A stretch of 39,423 nt of DNA from Candidatus Rokuibacteriota bacterium (GTDB lineage: Bacteria; Methylomirabilota; Methylomirabilia; Rokubacteriales; CSP1-6): positions 1 through 39,423 of the forward strand of contig JACPCH010000216.1 of assembly GCA_016179875.1 (NCBI GenBank), in the 5' to 3' direction. The notes under the pieces are model-generated. The model had not been told where the DNA came from. It searched no databases and worked only from the letters and a program-made list of their open reading frames with translations. Shown piece by piece: positions 16,855-26,827 of the stretch (position 1 is the first letter of the stretch; every line of letters starts with the position of its first letter). The translations under genes and the position numbers were made by a program.

Positions 16855-16871
16855 GACGACCCGTGTCTGGG

Positions 16872-17273
16872 TTACTCGTCGTCGCCCGCGGCGTCGACCT
16901 CGACGGACTCGAGCTGGCGCCCGAACCGCTCGATGCGATCCTGGCACCGCACGCACGTCTGGACCTCGGGCATCGCGCGCAGCCGCGCCGGCGAGATCGG
17001 CTCCTCGCACTCCACGCAGATGCCGTACTCGCCCTCGGCCAGGCGGTCGAGCGCCACCGACAGGCGGTTCACCCGGTCCACCAGCAGCTCGCGCGTGGCG
17101 AAGCCGATCTCCCGGTCGCCGTTCGCCTGGATCTCGTCCACCTCGTCGGCGAACGGTGAGTTGTCGCCGATCGCTCCGGGCAGATCCTCGATCGCCACGG
17201 CCCCGCCCATCTGCCGGAGCCGGTCAACAGCCGTCTTCAGATCCTGCTCGAGCCGCTTCCTGATGCTGTCCAT
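16872..17273 (-). CDS. TraR/DksA-family zinc-finger transcription regulator
   Basis: A 133-residue DksA-like protein that would bind in the secondary channel of RNA polymerase, often with ppGpp. The ATG at 17273 has GGGAGGGT upstream. The N-terminal half is a coiled coil (about 1-80). Acidic residues at the tip region (FADEVDEIQAN) resemble the DxxDxA motif of DksA but do not match it exactly. The C-terminal four-Cys zinc finger is complete: CVECEEP, then CVRCQ with 16 residues between. The last residues are acidic. It is probably monocistronic, with an A+T-rich patch upstream and a strong terminator downstream. DksA itself is about 150 residues; this is a slightly shorter paralogue type. Confidence 0.88.
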   Translation of the reverse strand: MDSIRKRLEQDLKTAVDRLRQMGGAVAIEDLPGAIGDNSPFADEVDEIQANGDREIGFATRELLVDRVNRLSVALDRLAEGEYGICVECEEPISPARLRAMPEVQTCVRCQDRIERFGRQLESVEVDAAGDDE

Positions 17274-17582
17274 GGCACCCTCCCAATCCGACTGGCTTGC
17301 GGATATGTGCAACATGCATGCCGCTATCGGACGGAGCACAGGGTCCCATAATTCATTGAAAATATGAAAGAACTGTTGGTGGCGTGACAGTTGGGCCCGG
17401 GCAAAATGCCCGGGCCGTGTCACACATGACGGCGGACTGGGACATTTCCGACCAGGCAGGGGCGAGCGCCCGCCCCTCGGCGATGTCGCGCAGGAGCCGG
17501 CATGGCCGCGGGGGCGATGGCCCACACGAGCTTCTTGGACCGGCGCGCGCTCGGCCGGCAGCGGCTCCTTGACCCGCACGGC
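17274..17582. other. 309-bp noncoding region with hairpin and A+T-rich patch
   Basis: This region lies between the malic enzyme stop and the DksA-like start. I see no convincing gene. The patch 17347-17375 is strikingly A+T-rich for this genome and probably carries the DksA-like promoter, though I could not fix a -35/-10 pair. An inverted repeat AACTGT/ACAGTT (17371-17376, 17387-17392) sits beside it. A perfect 9-bp hairpin (GGCCCGGGC at 17394-17402, GCCCGGGCC at 17408-17416) follows. The remainder to 17582 is ordinary G+C-rich sequence. Confidence 0.5.
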
Positions 17583-19019
<1,437 letters not shown>

Positions 19020-19108
19020 CGCCGTGCCTCCTCTGGCCGCGTGCACTAGTCCCGCGTCACCACTCTTGACGCACCGGGTAATCGCGGCGCGCGAGTGGCC
19101 GATATTCT

Positions 19109-19119
19109 ACAACTGTTGT
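19109..19119. promoter_or_regulatory. short palindrome between divergent genes
   Basis: The 11-bp palindrome ACAAC-T-GTTGT lies in the 143-bp space between the malic enzyme and the DUF169/URO-D gene, the only A+T-balanced part of that space. Its core AACTGTTG also occurs at 17371 upstream of the DksA-like gene. It could be an operator; the evidence is limited to its symmetry and position. Confidence 0.25.
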
Positions 19120-19162
19120 CGGGGCCACGGCGAGGGAGTAGGCTCTCCCCCGGAGGCACCCC

Positions 19163-21022
19163 ATGATCGACGTCAAGACCGCGGACCGGGAGCTGCAGAC
19201 CTACATCCGGCCGCAGACCTTTCCGGTCGCCGTCCGGATGCTCAAGCCCGACGAGCCGATCCCCGACAAGGCCCGGCGGCCGGCGCGGGACTTCAAGAAG
19301 CTCAGCATGAACTGCCAGGTCATCGACATGGCCCGGCGCTACGGCTGGATGATCGCCCTCACCCGCGAGGACCACATCTGCTCGCTCGGCATCGCGGCGC
19401 TCGGCTTCGAGCGGCCCAACCATCTGCTGAACTCGGGCACGCTCTGCGAGGGCATGTACACCGAGACGAAGACGGCGGGCGAGCGCTCGGAGGCCGCGGT
19501 GGACCGCTTCGCCCCCGGCGAGTACCACGCGCTCCTGGTGGCGCCGCTCGACCGCGCGCCGTTCGAGCCGCACTTCGTCTGCATCTACGCCAACCCCGCC
19601 CAGGTGATGCGCCTGACGCAGGCGGCGCTCTGGAAGCGGGGCGGCAAGCTCACCTCCTCGTTCGGCGGCCGCATCGACTGCTCCGAGATCATCGTGACCA
19701 CGATGCGCACCGACGAGCCGCAGGTGATCCTGCCCTGCTCGGGCGATCGCATCTTCGGCCAGACCCAGGACCACGAGATGGCGTTCACGATCCCCTGGTC
19801 GAAGATGGAGGAGATCGTCGAGGGCCTCAGGGGCACCCACGCCGGCGGCATCCGCTACCCGATCACCCAGTTCATGGAGTACGAGGCCAAGCTGCCGCCG
19901 CGGTACATGGAGGCCAACCGCGCCTGGGACGTGGAGCACGGCAAGGCCGAGTACACGAACCGCGACCGGGTCGTGGCCGCCTACAAGCGCTCGTTCGCCG
20001 ACCGCGTGCCCGTGTACCCGATCGTCGCCTCGTTCGCGGGCACGCTCGACGGCCTCTCCATCGAGGAGTACTGCACGAACATCCCGAAGGCGATCACGGC
20101 GATGCTGAACTACTACGAGAGGTACCAACCGGACGTCGTGCTGGCCTACAACGACCTGGCGAAGGAGGCCGAGGCCTTCGGCTGCCGCGTGAAGTACTCG
20201 GATTACGTCGTGCCGTCGATCGACGCGCACGTGCTCCACGACGACAAGAAGAAGCTCGCCGGGCTCGCGATGCCCGATCCCTACCGGACGGCGCGCCTGC
20301 CCGGGTTCCTCGAGCAGTGCGAGGCGCTCGTCAAGGCCAAGCCCCCGGCGGCGATCGGCGCCGTCGCGGTCGGCCCCTGGACGATCGCGATGCTGCTCCG
20401 GAACCCGGAGACGATGCTCCTCGACACCTTCGAGGACCCGCAGTTCATCCACGACGTCATGCGGGTCGCCACGGACTTCTGCAAGCTCTGGGGCGACGCG
20501 ATCGTCAAGACGGGCATCGGGCTCTCGTTCTCCGAGCCGACCGCGTCCATCAGCCTGATCTCGCCCGACAACTACAAGACCTTCATCGCCCCCTATCACA
20601 AGGAGCTGGTCGATTACTTCAAGGCCAAGAGGGTCGGCGTCACCACGCACATCTGCGGCACGACGTATCCCATCTTCGAGGATCTGATCGCCTGCGGCTT
20701 CACGACCATCTCCTTCGACCTCGACCAGCAGGCGGACCCGAAGCTCCACGTGGACCAGCTCCGGCGATTCGTGGAGGTGGCCCGGGGGCGGGCGGTCGCG
20801 ATCGGCAACGTGGACGCGACGAAGTTCGAGAAGACGGCGAAGGCGGCGATGTACGCCGACGTCAAGCGATGCGTGGACACGGCCGCGCGCCAGTCGGGCT
20901 TCATCCTGTCCACGTCGTGCGAGATCCCGCCGCGCTCGGAGCCCGAGATCGTCAAGTGGTTCATGGACGCGGCGCACGAGTACGGCCGCTACGAACGCAT
21001 CTTTTCCTCGGAGGGGGCCTGA
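19163..21022 (+). CDS. DUF169 domain fused to an MtaA/URO-D-type methyltransferase
   Basis: A 619-residue two-domain protein; the ATG has GGAGG seven nt upstream. Residues about 5-240 are a DUF169 domain, whose function is unknown: TFPVAVRML, the Cys-containing HICSLGIAALGFERP and a CSGDRIFG segment. Residues about 265-615 belong to the uroporphyrinogen decarboxylase superfamily. The usual Arg-rich porphyrin site of HemE is not evident. Instead there is the zinc pattern of MtaA-type methylcobamide methyltransferases: His496-Ile-Cys498 (THICGTT) and a late Cys586 (STSCEIPP). That suggests a Zn-dependent methyl transfer to or from a thiol or corrinoid, not heme synthesis (inference). The window holds a corrinoid protein and homocysteine methyltransferases 11-13 kb away. 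The gene stands alone and is followed by hairpins. A tight-binding cofactor role for DUF169 is only a guess. Confidence 0.8.
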   Translation: MIDVKTADRELQTYIRPQTFPVAVRMLKPDEPIPDKARRPARDFKKLSMNCQVIDMARRYGWMIALTREDHICSLGIAALGFERPNHLLNSGTLCEGMYTETKTAGERSEAAVDRFAPGEYHALLVAPLDRAPFEPHFVCIYANPAQVMRLTQAALWKRGGKLTSSFGGRIDCSEIIVTTMRTDEPQVILPCSGDRIFGQTQDHEMAFTIPWSKMEEIVEGLRGTHAGGIRYPITQFMEYEAKLPPRYMEANRAWDVEHGKAEYTNRDRVVAAYKRSFADRVPVYPIVASFAGTLDGLSIEEYCTNIPKAITAMLNYYERYQPDVVLAYNDLAKEAEAFGCRVKYSDYVVPSIDAHVLHDDKKKLAGLAMPDPYRTARLPGFLEQCEALVKAKPPAAIGAVAVGPWTIAMLLRNPETMLLDTFEDPQFIHDVMRVATDFCKLWGDAIVKTGIGLSFSEPTASISLISPDNYKTFIAPYHKELVDYFKAKRVGVTTHICGTTYPIFEDLIACGFTTISFDLDQQADPKLHVDQLRRFVEVARGRAVAIGNVDATKFEKTAKAAMYADVKRCVDTAARQSGFILSTSCEIPPRSEPEIVKWFMDAAHEYGRYERIFSSEGA

Positions 21023-21034
21023 GGGCCCCCTCCG
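21009..21034 (+). terminator. hairpin at the end of the DUF169/URO-D gene
   Basis: A perfect 11-bp stem (CGGAGGGGGCC at 21009-21019, GGCCCCCTCCG at 21024-21034) encloses a 4-nt loop that contains the stop codon. There is no T-run, so termination may need a factor or the following hairpins. Confidence 0.5.
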
Positions 21035-21052
21035 ATACCTCCCCCATCGATT

Positions 21053-21071
21053 GCGGCGGCGAAGCCGCCGC
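21053..21071. repeat. GCGGCGGC/GCCGCCGC hairpin
   Basis: A perfect 8-bp stem with a GAA loop, the second of three hairpins in a row between the convergent DUF169/URO-D and RRM genes. It probably contributes to transcript ends from either side. Confidence 0.4.
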
Positions 21072-21092
21072 TCGAAGGGCCTACAAACAAGT

Positions 21093-21123
21093 ACGGGCCA
21101 GGCGTCAGTGACGCCTGGCCCGT
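21093..21123. terminator. 31-nt perfect palindrome, likely bidirectional terminator
   Basis: ACGGGCCAGGCGTCA (21093-21107) and TGACGCCTGGCCCGT (21109-21123) are exact reverse complements around a single G. On the minus strand the stem lies 29 nt past the RRM gene's stop and is followed by a T-rich stretch (ACTTGTTTG). It most likely ends RRM transcription, and may also end read-through from the plus strand. Confidence 0.6.
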
Positions 21124-21152
21124 CGCTCGCTATCCTCGGGTGCCTGTGACGG

Positions 21153-21557
21153 CTACCACTTCACGGGCTTGGAGGGCCGGTGGGCGTAGCCGCTGTCGCG
21201 GCCGCCGCCGCCCCCGCCGGGCCGTCCGCCGCCCGGGCGCCCGCCACCGGGCCGTCCGCCGCCGGGCCGTCCGCCGCCGGGCCGCCCGCCGCCCCCGCCG
21301 GAGCGCGGCGCCTGCGGGTTCGAGATCTCCACCGTGATGCGCCGCCCGTCGAGCTCGCGTCCGTTGAGCTGCGAGATCGCGGCCTGCGCCTCCTCGGCGG
21401 TGTTCATCTCGACGAACCCGAAGCCTCGCGACTGTCCCGAGAACCGGTCGGTGATCACGGTCGCGGACAGGACGTTGCCGCACTGGGCGAAGAACTCCCG
21501 CAGCCCTTCGCTGGTGGTGGAGTACGCCAGTCCCCCGATGTAGAGCTTGGACGCCAT
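21153..21557 (-). CDS. RRM RNA-binding protein with Gly-Arg-Pro tail
   Basis: A 134-residue small RNA-binding protein. The ATG at 21557 has GAGGAGA upstream. One RNA-recognition motif fills residues 1-82, with RNP2 LYIGGL (about 5-10) and RNP1 SRGFGFVEM (about 42-50), both carrying the aromatic residues that stack on RNA. The tail (about 88-120) is five perfect GGGRP repeats followed by a Gly run, then a short end HRPSKPVKW. This matches the bacterial and cyanobacterial Rbp/glycine-rich type, often cold-induced. The Arg-Gly tail would add non-specific RNA binding and possibly condensate formation (inference). A leader of about 140 bp separates it from the next upstream gene, so it is likely transcribed alone. 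Confidence 0.9.
   Translation of the reverse strand: MASKLYIGGLAYSTTSEGLREFFAQCGNVLSATVITDRFSGQSRGFGFVEMNTAEEAQAAISQLNGRELDGRRITVEISNPQAPRSGGGGGRPGGGRPGGGRPGGGRPGGGRPGGGGGGRDSGYAHRPSKPVKW
21219..21293 (-). repeat. five 15-bp tandem repeats encoding GGGRP
   Basis: Five in-frame copies of a 15-bp unit in the RRM gene encode the GGGRP pentapeptides. The units are nearly identical at DNA level, for example CCGGGCCGTCCGCCG on the plus strand, differing mainly at the third base of Arg and at one or two positions. Copy number could vary by slippage between strains. Confidence 0.85.
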
Positions 21558-21700
21558 GTGGATCTCCTCGGACTTCTCTTCCGCTCTCTTGCACGCCCCG
21601 CGAACGCGGAAGGAGCTTTCATCGGGGGCGAGCCCGGCCCATCCGGTCGACACTCCAGAGTGTACCAGCGCGGAGACGCCGCGCAAGCGAGCGGCGGGAG

Positions 21701-21907
21701 CTAGCGGGTCAGCACCGGGTTCGCGGCCGGCACACCCGCGCCCACCTCGGGAGCGCTGGGCACCTCCGGCTCGAGCGCGTCGGGGTCGAGCGCGGCGCCC
21801 GCCGCGCCGGCCGGCGCGCCGCGCCGCTCGCTCGCGACGCAGCTGAGCTCGACGACCGAGCCCACCAGGACCAGGGCCAGGAGCCCCGTCAGGAGCCCGC
21901 GGACCAT
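21701..21907 (-). CDS. small membrane-anchored or lipoprotein-like protein, unknown
   Basis: A 68-residue protein. It starts at ATG 21907, overlapping the upstream stop as TGATG. Residues 1-24 (MVRGLLTGLLALVLVGSVVE) form a hydrophobic segment with a Cys soon after (LSC), which could be a lipobox-like site, though the match is imperfect. The rest is Ala/Glu/Pro-rich and probably disordered. The function is unknown. Translational coupling to the degenerate receiver gene suggests they are made together. It could be a chance frame, but the coupling and the well-formed N-terminus support it. Confidence 0.5.
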   Translation of the reverse strand: MVRGLLTGLLALVLVGSVVELSCVASERRGAPAGAAGAALDPDALEPEVPSAPEVGAGVPAANPVLTR

Positions 21908-22269
21908 CAGCGGCCGCACTCCGTCCCGACGGCCTTTTCGACGAGGTCCTCGACCGTGACGGGACGCGCCAGGACGCGGAACCCGAGCAGCTCGAACCCG
22001 ACCCGCAGGTCGAGCGGCGCGTCGGGGCGCACGACGACCACCACCGGCACGCCCGGCGCCACGCGCTCGAAGAGCGTGGCGTGCTCGGCGGCCGAGAGCC
22101 GGAGCAGCGCGGCGTCCACCACGATGAGCGAGACGCTCGCCGTGAGAAGCGTCCGGACGCCTTCGCAAACGTTTTCGACCATCACGACGCCGACCCCGCG
22201 CTCGAGACAGGCGAGGCCGAGCTTCTCGCTCGCCGTCCGGTCGCCATCGATCACCAGGAAGCGGTCCAT
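21907..22269 (-). CDS. degenerate response-regulator receiver domain protein
   Basis: A 120-residue stand-alone receiver-like protein. The ATG at 22269, with GGAGGAA upstream, begins MDRFLVIDGDRTASEKL, which fits strand 1 and the acidic pocket. The phosphorylatable Asp is in SLIVVDAALL. The conserved Lys of the LKP motif is Arg here (VLARPVTVEDL), and the Thr/Ser switch after VVVVV is also unusual. Phosphorylation signalling may therefore be altered or absent. It lies 158 bp beyond the NtrC-type regulator gene in the same direction. That gap has no recognisable gene and may hold a promoter. Confidence 0.7.
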   Translation of the reverse strand: MDRFLVIDGDRTASEKLGLACLERGVGVVMVENVCEGVRTLLTASVSLIVVDAALLRLSAAEHATLFERVAPGVPVVVVVRPDAPLDLRVGFELLGFRVLARPVTVEDLVEKAVGTECGR

Positions 22270-22427
22270 GTGCGTGTTCCTCCATCCCGGAAGGCAGCAA
22301 GGACGGTGCCAGCGGGTGGCGCGGCCCGAACGGCGCGATTTCACGGGCGCCGGCCGCGTCCGCGCCACCGGCGGGAACGGCGGGTCGGGCAGGACGCCCG
22401 AGGGGTTCCGGGGCCGGCCGCCCGACG

Positions 22428-23776
<1,349 letters not shown>

Positions 23777-23780
<4 letters not shown>

Positions 23781-26700
23781 TGCGGAAGCACCACGCGGAA
23801 GACGCTGCCCTTGCCGGGCCGCGAGGTCACCTCGATGCGGCCCCCGTGGTCCGCCACGATCCCCTGCGCGATCGCCAGCCCGAGCCCCGTCCCCTGCCCC
23901 GGCGGCTTGGTGGTGAAGAACGGGTCGAAGACGCGCGGGAGGTTCTCGTCGGGGATGCCCGGCCCCGCGTCCTCGAACTCGACCTCGATCTCCCCCCGGC
24001 GGACGCGCGAGCGCAGCGTCAGGGTCCCGCGCCCGTCCATCGCCTCGAGCCCGTTCGAGGCCAGGCCCAGGAAGACCTGCCGGAGCTGGCCCTCGTTGAC
24101 CGTGGCCGGCGGCAGCGCCGCATCGAGCTCGGTGACGAAGCGGCTCTCGGCGAAGCGCGACTGGTGCGCGAGGAGCTCGACCGCCTTCTGCACGAGGCCG
24201 TTCAGGTCCGTGGGCGCCCGCCGGCTCCCCGGCTCGCGCACGAACTGGAGCAGGCTCCCGGTGATCTCCTTGCACCGGTACGCCTCCTCCTCGATGAGCC
24301 CCAGGTAGTTGGGAAAGTCGGCGAGCGCCGCGCGCCCGGCGTCCGCGGCCTCGCGCAGCCGCTCCCGGAGCGCCTCCGCACAGCCGGCGATCGTGGCCAG
24401 CGGGTTGTTGAGCTCGTGCGCGACGCCGGCCGCCAGGCGCCCGGCGACGGTGAGCCGCTCGGTGAGGAGCATCTGGCGCTCGAGCCGCTTGGCCCGCGTG
24501 ATGTCCTCGACGAGCAGGACCGCGTGGGTGACGGTGTCGGCGGCGCTCTCGAACGGGGCGACGGTGAACCGGAACATCTTGGCCTCACCCGCGACCACGA
24601 TCTCCTCCTCCGTCGAGCCGACCCGCCGCGTGGCGAAGGCCTCGCGGAGGAACGCCCGCACGGGCTCCGCCGTGTCGGCGGGCAGGAGCCCCGGGAACGA
24701 GCAGCGTGCGCCGGCGTCGCACGCGAGCACGCGCGCGCCCTCGCGGTTGGCGCGCACCACGCCCAGCCCGGCGTCGAGCACGAAGACGCCGAGCGGGAGC
24801 GTTTCCAGCACGACTTCCACGAAGCGCTTCTGGCTGTCGAGCTCGCGCGTGCGCTCGGCCACCATGCCCTCCTGCGCCGTGTAGAGTCGCGCGTGCTCGA
24901 GCGCGATCGCCGCCTGGTCGGCGAGCGCCAGCAGCAGCTCCTCCTCCGCCGCCGAGAACTCGTGGACGTCCCGGCGGAAGACGCTGATCGCGCCGATCGC
25001 GCGATCGCCGACCCGCAGCGGCACCGCCAGCATCGAACGGAAGCCGGCCGCGCGCGGGAGCTGCGGGTAGCGGACGCGCGGATCGTCGTGGAGGTCGCGG
25101 CTCTGCACGGGACGCCGCTCGCTCACCGCCAGCCCGCCGATCCCCTCGCCGACCTTCAGGCGGATCTGGGTCGCCATGTCGGTCGGCAGGTCGAGGCTCG
25201 CCACCGAGACCAGCTCGTTGGTCGCCGGGTCGAGCGTCGCCAGCCCGCAGGAGTCGGCGCCGAGCACGCCGCGCGCCGCGTCCAGGATGACGTGGATCGT
25301 GCGGTCCACGTCGAGGCTCGCGGTGACGGCGCGGCCGGCCTCGAGCAGCGCGCGGGTCTCGCGCGCCCGGTGCACGCTCTCCTCGAAGAGCTGCGCGTTG
25401 TGGATCGCGATCCCCGCCTGCTCGCCGAAGGCCTCGAGCACGCGCTGGTGGTGCGTGGTGAAGACGCCCGGCCGCGTGGAGAACGCCGAGATCACGCCGA
25501 TGACGGCGCCGCCCTCCTTGAGGGGCACCGAGAGCATCGAGCGGATCCCCTCCCGCTCGTCCACGTCCCGGCGCGCCGAGCGCGGGTCGGTCCGGACGTC
25601 GTGGACGCGGATGGCGGCGCCGAGCGAGGCGGCGCGGCCCATGATGCCCTCGCCGACCGGCATCGAGAGCTTCCGCCACTCCTCGCTCCGGAAGCCGTGC
25701 GCGGCCACGTGGACGATGCGCGTCCGCTCGGCGTCGAGCAGGCCGATGCCGCAGCCGGTCGAGCCGATCAGCGCGGCGACGGAGCGGCTGATCCGGTCGA
25801 GGACCGAGGCGACGTCCAGGCGCGCCGTGATCAGCTGGCTCGTCGCGTAGAGGGCCGCCAGCTCGTCGGCGCGGCGGCGCCCCTCGTCCAGCAGCCGGCG
25901 CTGCTCGATCGCGAGGGCGAGCGGCCGGGCCAGCTCGGCGATCACCTCGACGTCCGTGTCGTCGAAGGCCGCCGGCCGGGCCGCGGCGACGGTCACCGCG
26001 CCGAAGGCACCGCCGCCGGCGACCAGCGGCACCAGCGCCACCGCTCGCCAGCCGCGCGCGGCCAGCGCCTGGCGGCTCGCCGCGGGCACCCGCTCCGCGG
26101 CGACGTCGTCCACCCGGACGGGCGTGCCCGTCGCCACGACCTGCTGGAGCAGGGTGTCCGCGACCGGCATGCGCGCGTCGCGCCGCGCCCCGAGCGGCAG
26201 GCCCCGCGCCACCACGTCCACCAGCTCGAACTCGCCGCGCTCGGCGTCGAGGAGCGCCACCCCGATCGAGTCGAAGCCGACGAGCTTCGCCGCGCTGTCC
26301 ACGAAGGCGCGGAACACCCCGTCGAGCGAGTCGCTCGAGACGAGCAGCTGGGTGATCTCGTTGAGGACCGACATCCGGAGCGCGCGGCGGTGCAGCCGCC
26401 AGACCTGCTCGATCGCGACGCCGAGCTCGCGCGGGAAGCCGGCGGCCAGCGCACCGCGCCCGAGCGCGCGCGGCGGGCCGACCAGGACCAGCGCGCCGAC
26501 CGGCCGGCCCGGCGCGCCGAGCGCCACGCGCAGGAGCGTGGCGGCCCGACCGCGGGGCGCGCCGGGCGCGGCCGCCCGCTCGAGCCGCACGCCGCGCAGC
26601 GGCGCGCGCGCCGCGGCGGCGAGCCAGCGCCCGAGCGCCGCCGGCACGCGGCGCGCGCCGGCGGTGACGACGATCGGCGCCTCGCGGGGCGGCGTGAACA

Positions 26701-26827
26701 GGAGCGCCCCGGCGGACGCGCCCGTGAGCCCCACGAGGCGGGCCAGCGTCCGCCGGAGGCCCTCCTCCACCGAGGCGGCCGTCGAGAGCGGCGTCAGGAG
26801 ATCCGGGAACACGCGCCCGATCTTCAT
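23777..26827 (-). CDS. soluble multi-GAF sensor histidine kinase
   Basis: A 1016-residue kinase with no membrane helix. By my reading the order is: a degenerate GAF (about 15-140), three GAF domains (about 150-310, 325-475, 490-640), a PAS-like domain (about 655-770), HisKA with the phospho-acceptor His804 in VAHELNNPL, and an HATPase domain (about 890-1014) with N-box SNGLEAMDG, G1 DAGPGIP and G2 GTGLGLA. The HELNNPL form is typical of the NtrB/HPK4-like group that partners NtrC regulators, which agrees with the adjacent gene. Several GAF domains suggest sensing of small cytoplasmic ligands or redox state. The start overlaps the D-aminoacylase stop (ATGA), which ties the two-component pair to the metabolic genes upstream. 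Confidence 0.92.

Noticed and set aside
17384-17572. A 62-codon plus-strand frame in the 309-bp noncoding region
   Set aside because: It has no ribosome site and no recognisable sequence, and it runs through a hairpin. It is more likely noncoding.
17274-17582. Remnant of an insertion sequence or its ends
   Set aside because: I saw no transposase fragment, no terminal inverted repeat pair and no target-site duplication.
19066-19108. TTGACG and TATTCT as a promoter for the DUF169/URO-D gene
   Set aside because: The spacing is 31 bp, far from the 16-18 bp needed.
19163-21022. Classical uroporphyrinogen decarboxylase (hemE)
   Set aside because: The protein has an extra DUF169 domain and the HxC...C zinc pattern of methyltransferases. 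No heme-pathway genes are adjacent.
21219-21293. Tandem repeats as a possible CRISPR array
   Set aside because: There are no spacers. The units are contiguous, 15 bp long and encode GGGRP inside an RRM protein.
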